Shown here in pieces: positions 1 through 6,356 of a stretch of DNA of 9,682 nt (position 1 is its first letter; each line of letters starts with the position of its first letter). The position numbers and the translations under genes were made by a program. A model generated the notes under the pieces. That model saw only the letters and a list, made by a program, of their open reading frames with translations. It was not told where the DNA came from and made no database searches. The stretch comes from Pseudomonadales bacterium (GTDB lineage Bacteria; Pseudomonadota; Gammaproteobacteria; Pseudomonadales; Moraxellaceae), in assembly GCA_013043915.1 (NCBI GenBank), contig JABEVH010000199.1, positions 1-9,682 on the forward strand, written 5' to 3'.

Positions 1-220
1 GGCCCTGGGCATGACAAAGGAACAGGACATCCTTAAGTAGGGGCGATGAATCAACAAAACCAGGAATTTCAACCAGCATGCCTAGCGTTAATTGATCATG
101 AATAACGGCCTGACCAATATCTAGAATCTGAACTTCAAAACCGGCCAAAATATGCATTAAATCTGAAGTTAGGCCCGTCCGGTCAGCACCTAACACATTG
201 ATCAGGTAAATTTCACCCAT
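1..220 (-). CDS. serB: Phosphoserine phosphatase SerB, N-terminal ACT domain (partial, runs off left edge)
   Basis: The 73 visible residues begin MGEIYLINVLGADRTGL and include ILDIGQAVIHDQL (residues 32-44), followed by a VEIPG stretch. This is the N-terminal ACT regulatory domain found in the long, pseudomonad-type SerB proteins. The HAD phosphatase half that hydrolyses O-phosphoserine to L-serine in the last step of serine synthesis lies outside the window. The start at 220 is preceded by a purine-rich leader (GGAGAGGGCAGGGG on the minus strand) that can act as the ribosome binding site. The neighbour supports the call: in enterobacteria and pseudomonads serB is divergent from an AhpA/Smp membrane-protein gene, and such a gene lies at 964-2037 here. 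The family is clear, but the catalytic part is not seen. Confidence 0.85.
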   Translation of the reverse strand, partial: MGEIYLINVLGADRTGLTSDLMHILAGFEVQILDIGQAVIHDQLTLGMLVEIPGFVDSSPLLKDVLFLCHAQG

Positions 221-475
221 CCCCTGCCCTCTCCACTTCATCCACAGGAGCTTAATTGTACTGCAGTTACCCTGATACACTGAGAACAGGCCATGCTTTT
301 TTTCCACCCTATCCTGCATAAGACATTCGCTCGGCATGCACTACCCAATTAGCTAATCTCTTATAGACTTAAACACATAACGATGAATACACTAAACCTC
401 CCCATGTCTACCACTGAAAAGATTGTGGTCTGTGGAAAGACAGGGGATTCTCGCGGTCGTGGGGTTGATATCGTC
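221..475. other. Divergent intergenic region between serB and the PilZ gene
   Basis: This stretch should hold promoters for serB (minus) and the PilZ gene (plus). I see a perfect 10-bp palindrome ATTAGCTAAT at 348-357 and a plus-strand TATAGA at 362-367 that could be a -10 element, but no matching -35 hexamer. A seven-T run at 297-303 has no stem before it, so it is not a terminator. The last 93 bases (383-475) are open in the PilZ frame and could instead be the start of that gene. Confidence 0.3.
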
Positions 476-802
476 ATGAATGATGAGCGCCGAACCGCGC
501 AACGAAAACCCATACGATGCAGAGTTCTGCTGCGCTTCGATGGGAAAATAATTCCTTCGCAAGGTATGGATATCAGCGTTGGCGGGCTCTCAGTGGTCAC
601 CGAAATTAACCTGCCTCCCAAAAAAGTAGGGGAAATTTACTTTTACATGCCTCTTTCCTTGGCAGATAGCCCACCCTTCCGTGCCCAGACCATCACTCTA
701 CATGGTGCTTATAGTCATAGCGATGGGGGGTTTCGGCTGGGCCTAAAGTTCCAACGCATGTCTAAACAATCGCTTTCAATCCTAAGCCAATTTCTGGCGT
801 GA
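476..802 (+). CDS. PilZ domain protein, stand-alone
   Basis: This is a 108-residue protein made almost entirely of one PilZ domain, the common bacterial c-di-GMP receptor fold. Both signature pieces are visible: RxxxR as RTAQR (residues 6-10) and DxSxxG as DISVGG (32-37). The rest matches the six-stranded barrel, ending in a GFRLGLKFQRM strand (85-95). Having both motifs predicts real c-di-GMP binding rather than a degenerate PilZ. No effector domain or membrane segment is present, so it probably acts by contacting a partner in the cytoplasm. The start is uncertain. ATG 476 puts the RxxxR motif near the N-terminus, as usual for single-domain PilZ proteins, but the frame is open upstream to ATG 404 and ATG 383. 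None of the three has a convincing ribosome binding site. It lies between serB and the AhpA-like gene. Confidence 0.8.
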   Translation: MNDERRTAQRKPIRCRVLLRFDGKIIPSQGMDISVGGLSVVTEINLPPKKVGEIYFYMPLSLADSPPFRAQTITLHGAYSHSDGGFRLGLKFQRMSKQSLSILSQFLA

Positions 803-861
803 CTAAACCATGTCTACTCTTGACCGCCCGAATCTTGGGATTTCCGGCCCAAGTAGTTTAC

Positions 862-890
862 TGGATTGCAAACTCGAACATTGCTATAGT
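862..890 (+). promoter_or_regulatory. Candidate promoter for the AhpA-like gene
   Basis: An extended -10 element, TGC followed by TATAGT (885-890), lies 17 bases after a weak -35-like TGGATT (862-867). Transcription would start near 897 and leave a leader of about 65 bases before ATG 964. The -35 matches the sigma-70 consensus at only three positions, so the case rests on the extended -10 and on spacing. The AhpA-like gene could also be read through from the PilZ gene. Confidence 0.35.
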
Positions 891-963
891 TTCCATAATC
901 TGGACGGCCCCTAAACCTGCGTGTCCTTTTTTCACCTCAAAAATAATTCCGGGTTATTGCACT

Positions 964-2037
964 ATGTCGCTGCCTCCCCGCTTCTCCCGCTGGATAGCCT
1001 GGTTTGTATTAGCCTTTTTAGTGCAAAGTTGCTTGCTGATTTCTTGTCTGGATAAAGTAGTTATCAAGGATCAGGATGCATCTGTCCAACAGGCAGCTCA
1101 TCAATTAGCGGTGGCAGCCACACCCTTGCTGCTTGGGCATGACCTGCTCGGTTTGAGTGTACTTACGCAACAAATGGCCTCTCCTCCCGTCCTAGGCGAG
1201 GAAATTATGGATATGCAGGGCAATATACTGACAGGCGGGGGACGTGTTTTTCATCAAGGTCTACGTAATATGGATGTGCCCATCATCACTCAGGGACAAC
1301 GGTTAGGCACGATTCGCATGTATTGGCAATCTGAACCAGAAGAACACGTTCTCTATCAACAGGCGGGTACCCTGCTAGGTCTGCTGGCCATCGATATTAC
1401 ATTATTAAGTGGCATACTCTTAAGCGCTCTTCCCCTGGCGGCAGGTTCACTCCCTCTTGCCCAGCCGGGGGACACCCCGGCGGCTTTAGCGGTAAGTCGA
1501 CTGCATATACGCTTGGATGATACGCAAGGGGTACTACAACAGATGCATGAAAAACAGGCATTGCCCTCCTTGCAATACTGGCAGAAGATGCTGGAAGTCA
1601 TCATCAGCAACTACGGTGGTAATGTTGTAGGGGGATTAATGCCCGATGGGATGTGGGTTGACTTTGAACAATCGGATCCGGTTGAACGACAAATGGCCGC
1701 CTTGTCAGCTGCTATGCTCATCTTGGAACGGTGCGAAAACGCCAGCGCTCACCCCATGCCGCATCTGCGCATGGGCCTAGTGCATGGGCTTCAATCCCAC
1801 TCGTTACAGCTAAAAACCTGTGCCGCGCGACTGAGCCAAACCGCACCTGCAGGCTGTTTACTCATGGATGATTCAGGCATGCTCCCGCTGCTGGCCATGC
1901 GCAGTGAAGTTGATCAGACCGTACGTATTAACTTGGGCGCTGATTTAGGCATTCACCGCGTGCTACGCTTGCATCGCCTGAAACCTGAATTTCAGGCGCT
2001 GATCAAACATCAGGCGCAGCAGCTACGCAACAGCTAA
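964..2037 (+). CDS. AhpA/Smp-like membrane protein with a degenerate class III cyclase-like domain
   Basis: A 357-residue inner-membrane protein. Residues 11-28 form the first membrane segment, about 30-133 an extracytoplasmic region and 134-157 a second segment. The segment starting near residue 40 (QQAAHQLAVAATPLLLGHDLLGLS), followed by a QGNILTGG strand, is typical of the AhpA/YtjB (Smp) family, whose gene sits beside serB in many gammaproteobacteria. The cytoplasmic part (about 178-305) resembles a class III nucleotide cyclase: D186 in a DxxG motif, D228 in a MPDGMWVDF strand, LRMGLVHG (268-275) and AARLSQTAPAG (287-297). Both metal-binding aspartates appear kept, but the substrate-contacting lysine is G224 and the transition-state asparagine is T285, so cyclase activity is doubtful. 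ATG 964 was chosen because the open frame upstream (from GTG 799) adds 55 residues with no family character and contains the candidate promoter. The stop lies 5 bases from the convergent acyl-CoA-binding protein stop. Confidence 0.75.
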   Translation: MSLPPRFSRWIAWFVLAFLVQSCLLISCLDKVVIKDQDASVQQAAHQLAVAATPLLLGHDLLGLSVLTQQMASPPVLGEEIMDMQGNILTGGGRVFHQGLRNMDVPIITQGQRLGTIRMYWQSEPEEHVLYQQAGTLLGLLAIDITLLSGILLSALPLAAGSLPLAQPGDTPAALAVSRLHIRLDDTQGVLQQMHEKQALPSLQYWQKMLEVIISNYGGNVVGGLMPDGMWVDFEQSDPVERQMAALSAAMLILERCENASAHPMPHLRMGLVHGLQSHSLQLKTCAARLSQTAPAGCLLMDDSGMLPLLAMRSEVDQTVRINLGADLGIHRVLRLHRLKPEFQALIKHQAQQLRNS

Positions 2038-2042
2038 AACCT

Positions 2043-2297
2043 CTATTTCTCGGCAGCCATCAGTGATTCAACTTTCTTGATGTAAGATGTCTCGGCATCT
2101 TCGCGAGTCATGCCTTGCAAGGCAGACCAGGCATCGTACTTTGCCCTACCAACCAGATCAAACATACCTGGCCGTTCCCCTTGAGCATCCCCTGCAGTAG
2201 CCTGCTTGAAATGTGCATACAATGCCAACATGGCATTATTGTCTGGGCGTTGGGTCAGTGTTTTAACATCCTTTTGCGCCTGTTCGAAAGCACTCAT
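2043..2297 (-). CDS. Acyl-CoA-binding protein (ACBP family)
   Basis: This 84-residue protein spans a whole ACBP four-helix bundle and little else. It starts MSAFEQAQKDVKTL, then has a family-typical LYAHFKQAT (26-34), an RPGMFDLVGRAKYDAWSAL core (42-60) and an SYIKKVESL helix (71-79). Family members bind long-chain acyl-CoA esters in the cytosol, buffering or carrying them; the tyrosines and lysines of the YAHFKQAT and AKYDAW stretches contact the CoA and acyl chain. The usual length is 86-92 residues, so it is complete. ATG 2297 was chosen over the in-frame ATG 2333 because GGGAGAGAG lies just upstream on the minus strand and the extra 12 residues are not part of the fold. ACBPs are universal in eukaryotes but patchy in bacteria. 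It has its own promoter, with a CRP-like site (separate entries). Confidence 0.93.
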   Translation of the reverse strand: MSAFEQAQKDVKTLTQRPDNNAMLALYAHFKQATAGDAQGERPGMFDLVGRAKYDAWSALQGMTREDAETSYIKKVESLMAAEK

Positions 2298-2328
2298 AAC
2301 TTCTCTCTCCCTACAGTATGAAGTCAGC

Positions 2329-2358
2329 ATCATAGATGGCCTGACCCTTTATGGACAA
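2329..2358 (-). promoter_or_regulatory. Sigma-70 promoter of the acyl-CoA-binding protein gene
   Basis: On the minus strand a -35 hexamer TTGTCC (2358-2353, 4/6 to consensus) is followed after 18 bases by TATGAT (2334-2329, 5/6). Transcription would begin at about 2318-2322 and give a leader of only 20-25 bases carrying the ribosome binding site. Confidence 0.6.
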
Positions 2359-2372
2359 GAGGGCGAACCCTC
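2359..2372. repeat. Short inverted repeat, GAGGG-CGAA-CCCTC
   Basis: A 5-bp perfect stem closed by a CGAA tetraloop sits between the -35 hexamer of the acyl-CoA-binding protein promoter and the CRP-like site, sharing bases 2369-2372 with the latter. It is too short to be a terminator and may be a minor operator or chance. Confidence 0.3.
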
Positions 2373-2390
2373 GTGACCAAAATCACATTT
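2369..2390. promoter_or_regulatory. CRP/Vfr-like operator
   Basis: On the minus strand the half-site AAATGTGA is followed by six bases and TCACG; on the plus strand the core reads CGTGA, six bases, TCACA. That is 9 of 10 positions of the CRP core TGTGA-N6-TCACA, with one outer half perfect. The centre (2379.5) lies about 58-62 bases upstream of the predicted start of the acyl-CoA-binding protein transcript, which is where class I CRP activators bind (about -61.5). It is about 120 bases upstream of the start codon of the divergent glycine-zipper gene. The site is an inference from sequence and spacing. Confidence 0.5.
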
Positions 2391-2406
2391 TTAATGCTGT
2401 CACATA

Positions 2407-2416
2407 GCCATATGGC
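2407..2416. repeat. 10-bp palindrome GCCATATGGC
   Basis: A perfect palindrome in the 200-base region between the acyl-CoA-binding protein and glycine-zipper genes, 84 bases before the latter's start codon. It could be an operator for the glycine-zipper gene, but there is no second copy in the window. Confidence 0.25.
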
Positions 2417-2499
2417 CCCCTCTGGCCTTATCCTGCGTCATTAATTATTCCTAGGATACTTCTGGGGACCCTACGCCAGCACCGCAAGGAGATACCACC

Positions 2500-3150
2500 A
2501 TGTTTATGTTTCAAAAAGGACAGATTCAGCCTCTGATGGCAGTTGCCTTGGGCAGTGTCATTATCGCCAGTGGTGTAGTGGTTGCTCGGCAAGTGGGATG
2601 GATAGGTCCTCATGCCGCCGCCAACCCAATACCCAGCACCGTGGCTGATATGCCACCTCATCCTCCATTAGGTGCTAACATGCCTCGTGAACGCCGTGAG
2701 GCTGAACATCATCTCGCTACAAGAGACACAGAACATCGGAATACTGAACAGGCCAGCTACCCTGATCGTCTTGCTTATGCTGGCAATCAGGGGCAACCGC
2801 CGATAGCTCCTCCTCCCTGCCCAAATTGTGGTGTCATCGCGAGTATTCATCAGGTACAGATTGCTGGTAGCGATTCAGGTCTAGGCGCTGTAGCCGGAGG
2901 TGTGGCTGGTGGCGTGATTGGTCATCAAGTCGGCAATGGCAATGGTCGTACGGTCGCCACGATACTGGGTGCCCTAGGCGGTGCTTTTGCAGGAAACACG
3001 GTCGAAAAACACGAACGCCAGACCACGGAATGGAAGGTCAATGTTCACATGGAAGATGGTAGTGATCGCGTCTATACCTTGCACAATCCGCCCTCCTTGT
3101 CATCAGGCGAACCCGTACGCGTCCAGGGAGACCAAATTCTGCCTCGCTGA
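2500..3150 (+). CDS. Glycine-zipper 2TM envelope protein
   Basis: A 216-residue protein with an uncleaved-looking N-terminal membrane segment (about 11-30), a proline-rich polar linker (35-105), a CPNC pair (107-110), and then two glycine-zipper hairpins (127-142 and 153-166, rich in GxxxG and AGG) of the 2TM type seen in the 17-kDa surface antigen and SlyB-like family. A charged, partly beta C-terminal tail (170-216) follows. Related proteins lie in the cell envelope and associate with membranes, but their exact job is unknown. There is no lipobox cysteine near the N-terminus, so this copy seems anchored by a helix rather than lipidated. AAGGAG at 2488-2493 supports ATG 2500. It stands alone, with a divergent neighbour upstream and an 84-base gap downstream. 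Function beyond envelope association cannot be stated. Confidence 0.8.
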   Translation: MFMFQKGQIQPLMAVALGSVIIASGVVVARQVGWIGPHAAANPIPSTVADMPPHPPLGANMPRERREAEHHLATRDTEHRNTEQASYPDRLAYAGNQGQPPIAPPPCPNCGVIASIHQVQIAGSDSGLGAVAGGVAGGVIGHQVGNGNGRTVATILGALGGAFAGNTVEKHERQTTEWKVNVHMEDGSDRVYTLHNPPSLSSGEPVRVQGDQILPR

Positions 3151-3175
3151 CCTGATCCGGAACATCTAACTTCTT

Positions 3176-3230
3176 GGGAATCCGGGGCTGCCTGAGTTAG
3201 GATAGTTCCCTTAAGATTCCTTGGGGGAAT
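3176..3230 (+). promoter_or_regulatory. Competing hairpins over the ribosome binding site of the crotonase gene
   Basis: ATTCC (3216-3220) can pair across a TTGGG loop with GGAAT (3226-3230) and hide part of the GGGGGA ribosome binding site (3223-3228). An upstream GGAATC (3177-3182) can instead pair with GATTCC (3215-3220) and free it. TTCCC (3206-3210) offers a further alternative. The pairings are read from the sequence; any regulatory role is a guess. Confidence 0.25.
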
Positions 3231-3234
3231 GCTG

Positions 3235-4035
3235 ATGTTTAAAACCATTCAACTGACTGAAGATAATGGCGTAGTCTGGCTGACTCTGAACCGGCCAGAC
3301 AAACATAATGCCATGAATCTTGAGATGATCCATGAGCTTATCAACGCTGCACGCCGTTTGTCACGACGCCGTGATGTCCTAGCGGTAGTCATCCTCGGGG
3401 AAGGTGCCTCATTTTGTGCCGGCATGGACCTGGCGGGCATTTTTTCCCGACCCCGAGATAAATTTTATGCTTTTACCCAGTTACTTCGCCCCACGCAGGG
3501 GATTTTTCAACGTGTCAACCTGATCTGGCGCCGTCTGCCCATGCCTGTGATTGCCCTGGTTCATGGCCATTGCTATGGAGCAGGGCTACAACTTGCCCTG
3601 GGTGCTGACTGGATATTTGCCCACCGTGATAGCCATCTCTCCTTGATGGAAGGCAAATGGGGCATGGTACCCGATATGGGGGCCACGGTAACGCTGCGCG
3701 GCCGCCTAGCACCGGATATCGCCAAGGAACTGATGTGTACCGCCAGAATTCTGGATGCAACCACAGCTCACTCCCTAGGGCTGGTCAGTCATGTCTATGA
3801 CGACCCGAAGGCAGCTGTGCTCAGCCTGATCAATGAGCTTCGATTACGGTCTCCTGATGCCGTAGCTGCCACCAAACGCATGATTGATCGCACCTGGCAA
3901 GATGGGGCATGGCATAGCCTGCTGACCGAACGATATTGGCAAATTCGATTATTGCTGGGTAAAAATCATGCCATAGCGGTCAACCGTAACCGCAAAAAAG
4001 ACGAAACGCCATTTCAACCCCGCAGCCTACCCTAA
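3235..4035 (+). CDS. Crotonase (enoyl-CoA hydratase/isomerase) family enzyme
   Basis: A 266-residue protein covering a whole crotonase fold. NRPDKHNAM (19-27) is the N-terminal motif. FCAGMDL (60-66) and GHCYGAGLQLALGAD (111-125) supply the two oxyanion-hole amides that bind the acyl-CoA thioester. E139 (MEGKWG) and E165 (AKEL) align with the two catalytic glutamates of enoyl-CoA hydratase. D147 in VPDMG sits eight residues after E139, the spacing of the Glu/Asp pair in dienoyl-CoA isomerase, so isomerase activity is possible as well as hydratase. The substrate is not known. ATG 3235 was preferred to ATG 3229 because GGGGGA at 3223-3228 is 6 bases from 3235 but touches 3229. It opens a four-gene operon; its TAA overlaps the TAAGGAG ribosome binding site of the next gene. 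Confidence 0.88.
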   Translation: MFKTIQLTEDNGVVWLTLNRPDKHNAMNLEMIHELINAARRLSRRRDVLAVVILGEGASFCAGMDLAGIFSRPRDKFYAFTQLLRPTQGIFQRVNLIWRRLPMPVIALVHGHCYGAGLQLALGADWIFAHRDSHLSLMEGKWGMVPDMGATVTLRGRLAPDIAKELMCTARILDATTAHSLGLVSHVYDDPKAAVLSLINELRLRSPDAVAATKRMIDRTWQDGAWHSLLTERYWQIRLLLGKNHAIAVNRNRKKDETPFQPRSLP

Positions 4036-4045
4036 GGAGTCCCCC

Positions 4046-4696
4046 ATGGCCCTGCATCTAGTCTTAGGCAACAAGCGCTATTCGTCATGGTCTTTGCGCG
4101 CATGGCTGATTCTTGCCATGAATGATTTGCCCTTTACAGAAGAACGCATCCGACTTTATCAGGACAACTATAAACAGGTCTTGGAAGACAAATCAGATGG
4201 GGGGCAAGTACCTGTGCTACAGGACGGGAACATCACTATTTTTGACTCCCTCAGCATCGCAGAATACTTGCATGAAAACTATTCCCTGAACTACGGCTGG
4301 CCCAAAGACAAAGCTGCACGGGCTCACGCTCGTTCAATTTGTGCCCTTATGCATTCAGGATTTGCACATCTGCGCCGTGAATGCCCCATGAATATTGCTC
4401 GCCTTCCCTCCTCAGTACCTATCAGTGAGGATTGCCAGCTCGATATACAACGTATTGATACGCTGCTCAGCAAAACCTTGCGTACCCATGGTGGGCCCTT
4501 TCTATATGGTGAAGCCAGTATTGCTGACGCCTACTACGCTCCGGTCATCATTCGACTTGATCGCTATGCTCTGCTTGGCCCCTTACATAGTGAGCTACGC
4601 GCTTATACGGCGCGCATACTAACCCTGCCTGCCCTTCAGCCCTGGTTAGAAGCCGGGCGCCGTGAAACAGACATCATAGCCAAGGCTGAACGATGA
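4046..4696 (+). CDS. Glutathione S-transferase family protein
   Basis: A 216-residue cytosolic GST. The N-terminal thioredoxin-like domain begins LVLGNKRYSSWSLRAWL; the serines at 13, 14 and 16 are candidates for activating the glutathione thiol. VPVL (55-58) carries the conserved cis-proline and DS (67-68) is the site that holds the gamma-glutamyl group. The helical C-terminal domain has the N-capping box SIAD (158-161). This N-terminus is typical of a proteobacterial GST group whose substrates are mostly unknown; some relatives are isomerases such as maleylacetoacetate isomerase. AAGGAG at 4035-4040 supports ATG 4046. It follows the crotonase gene after 10 bases, and its TGA overlaps the next ATG (ATGA), so translation is probably coupled. 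A glutathione-dependent step on the operon substrate is possible but unproven. Confidence 0.88.
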   Translation: MALHLVLGNKRYSSWSLRAWLILAMNDLPFTEERIRLYQDNYKQVLEDKSDGGQVPVLQDGNITIFDSLSIAEYLHENYSLNYGWPKDKAARAHARSICALMHSGFAHLRRECPMNIARLPSSVPISEDCQLDIQRIDTLLSKTLRTHGGPFLYGEASIADAYYAPVIIRLDRYALLGPLHSELRAYTARILTLPALQPWLEAGRRETDIIAKAER

Positions 4697-5592
4697 ATTC
4701 ATCTGAAGAATCTCTGGGATTCATCGGCATGGGGCTGATGGGCATCCCTATCTGCAAACACCTTTTGGCTGCAGGTCAAAACCTGACGGTGTGGAACCGA
4801 ACTGCAGAGAAGTGTCAGGAACTGACGACAGCAGGCGCAGTCCACGCTGAGACACTGCAAGATCTGGCCAAAAAATCTGACATCATTTTTATATGTCTAA
4901 GCGATGATGAAGCCGTCAAGTCAGTTGTTCTTGGAAAACAGGGCTTACTAGCACACCTTAGATCTCACCACCTTATCGTCGATCTATCAACGATAGCTCC
5001 CCATGCGACTAGAGACTTGGCCCAAGAAGTTATGCTTGCAGGCGCTTCATGGGTTGATGCACCTATGTCAGGAGGTGTTCTTGGCGCAGAAAAAGGCAAC
5101 CTCATACTGATGGCTGGAGGCATGGAATCATCCATCGAGCGTTGTCGGCCGGTCACTCAACTATTCAGTCAGCGACTACGCGCCATGGGTCCCGTAGGAG
5201 CAGGTCAAACTACCAAGCTATGTAATCAGTTGATCGTGGCAGCCAATAGCCTGCTGATCGCTGAGGCTGTGGCCCTGGCCCAAAATGCAGGGGTGGATGC
5301 ACAACAATTAGCCCCCGCCTTGGCAGGAGGTTTTGCTGATTCTTTGCCCTTGCAAATCCTGGCTCCGCGTATGGCTCAGCACATTCATGAACCGGTACAG
5401 TGGAAAGTGGCTACCTTGCACAAAGACCTCAGCCATGTACTAGCTCTGGCTGCTCACGCCGGATTGACACTACCCGTTGCCCAACGCGCCCTTGAGCAGT
5501 TATCAACAGCTATACAAACCGGAGCAGCTTCTCTGGACCTAAGTCATATTATCGACCTGTATATAGTGCCAAAGGAAACCTCAGCATGCTGA
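4693..5592 (+). CDS. glxR: 2-hydroxy-3-oxopropionate (tartronate semialdehyde) reductase-type dehydrogenase
   Basis: A 299-residue beta-hydroxyacid dehydrogenase. The Rossmann motif is GFIGMGLMG (9-17). NRT (35-37), after the second strand, fits NADP(H) preference. DLST (97-100), the substrate-binding DAPMSGG (122-128), GQTTKLCNQ with catalytic K175, and KDL (244-246) are all present. Family members interconvert 3-hydroxy acids and semialdehydes. Pairing with a hydroxypyruvate isomerase next door points to reduction of tartronate semialdehyde to D-glycerate. The alternatives are 3-hydroxyisobutyrate dehydrogenase and L-threonate dehydrogenase, which share every motif named; the isomerase decides in favour of GlxR. 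The gene overlaps the GST stop by 4 bases and hyi by 7 bases. The gene symbol is an assignment from family and context. Confidence 0.85.
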   Translation: MNSSEESLGFIGMGLMGIPICKHLLAAGQNLTVWNRTAEKCQELTTAGAVHAETLQDLAKKSDIIFICLSDDEAVKSVVLGKQGLLAHLRSHHLIVDLSTIAPHATRDLAQEVMLAGASWVDAPMSGGVLGAEKGNLILMAGGMESSIERCRPVTQLFSQRLRAMGPVGAGQTTKLCNQLIVAANSLLIAEAVALAQNAGVDAQQLAPALAGGFADSLPLQILAPRMAQHIHEPVQWKVATLHKDLSHVLALAAHAGLTLPVAQRALEQLSTAIQTGAASLDLSHIIDLYIVPKETSAC

Positions 5593-6356
5593 ACTTTTCT
5601 GCTAACCTGTCCATGCTATTTCAGGAGTTCCCCTGGTCACAGCGATTTGCAGCAGCTCGTGAGGCAGGTTTTGAATGCATTGAAATTCAATTTCCCTATG
5701 AGCTACCTTGGCAGGAAATTCGCCGTCAACTCGACGATTACGGCCTACATCTGGCCTTGATTAATGTACCGGCTGGAGATCTGCTGTCTGGTGGCTTCGG
5801 ATTAGCAGGTGTTCCCGCGCAACAGGCCGCTTTTCAAGAAGCCGTGCAACTCGCCGCTGAATATGCCAGCGCTCTGGACGTTCCTGCAGTCAATGTTCTT
5901 GCTGGAAGACAAGCACCTGATCATCCTCTGGCTGAAAACCTGCATACCTTGGCTTATAACTTAGCTTATGCTGCAGACATCTTTGCCGGCGAGGATATCA
6001 TCACCTGTTTTGAAGCCATCAACACCTACGACATACCAGATTTTCTCATCAGCGGCGTCGCCCAAATGCAGGACATGCTCGACGCCGTCCAGCATGATTA
6101 CTTACGTATGCAGTTTGATATTTATCACATGGCGCGCATGGGTGAAGATATTATTTCTACCTTGCGAGAAAACATCGACATGATCGGTCATATCCAGTTT
6201 GCTGACCTTCCTGGCCGTGGTTCACCCGGCACGGGCCATCTACCTCTGGCTGATTATTTTGACGTTATTGCTCACCTACCTTATCGCGGTTGTACGGGGG
6301 CTGAATATCACCCGCAAGGATCAACGCTTAACTCTCTCGGATGGCTGCACCGTTAA
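5586..6356 (+). CDS. hyi: Hydroxypyruvate isomerase
   Basis: A 256-residue TIM-barrel enzyme of the xylose-isomerase-like superfamily, very close to Hyi over its full length. FSANLSMLFQEFPW (4-17) and INVPAGDLLSGGFGLAG (59-75) are hallmarks. The likely metal and acid/base residues are E143 (CFEAINTYDIP), D178 (QFDIYHM), Q204 (HIQFAD) and E240 (GAEYHP); PGRGSPGTGH (209-218) is the conserved substrate loop. It converts hydroxypyruvate to tartronate semialdehyde, the substrate of the dehydrogenase encoded just upstream. OtnI, a 2-oxo-tetronate isomerase, is the closest alternative, but the kinase and aldolase partners of that pathway are not here. AAAGGA at about 5571-5576, inside the upstream gene, is the ribosome binding site. 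Its TAA overlaps the stop codon of the convergent MBL-fold gene. Confidence 0.9.
   Translation: MLNFSANLSMLFQEFPWSQRFAAAREAGFECIEIQFPYELPWQEIRRQLDDYGLHLALINVPAGDLLSGGFGLAGVPAQQAAFQEAVQLAAEYASALDVPAVNVLAGRQAPDHPLAENLHTLAYNLAYAADIFAGEDIITCFEAINTYDIPDFLISGVAQMQDMLDAVQHDYLRMQFDIYHMARMGEDIISTLRENIDMIGHIQFADLPGRGSPGTGHLPLADYFDVIAHLPYRGCTGAEYHPQGSTLNSLGWLHR

Noticed and set aside
297..303. Seven-T run as an intrinsic terminator
   Set aside because: No inverted repeat directly upstream on the plus strand.
834..853. CTTGGG/CCCAAG hairpin after the PilZ gene as a terminator
   Set aside because: Only a 6-bp stem with an 8-base loop and no following T-run (TAGTTTA), so it is not a credible intrinsic terminator.
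799..963. Upstream GTG-initiated extension of the AhpA-like protein
   Set aside because: The 55 extra residues lack family character, would put the membrane anchor deep inside the protein, and overlap the extended -10 promoter candidate and the PilZ stop. ATG 964 fits the family start.
2115..2321. Plus-strand open frame opposite the acyl-CoA-binding protein
   Set aside because: It has no family resemblance, and the minus-strand frame is a clear ACBP with its own promoter and ribosome binding site.
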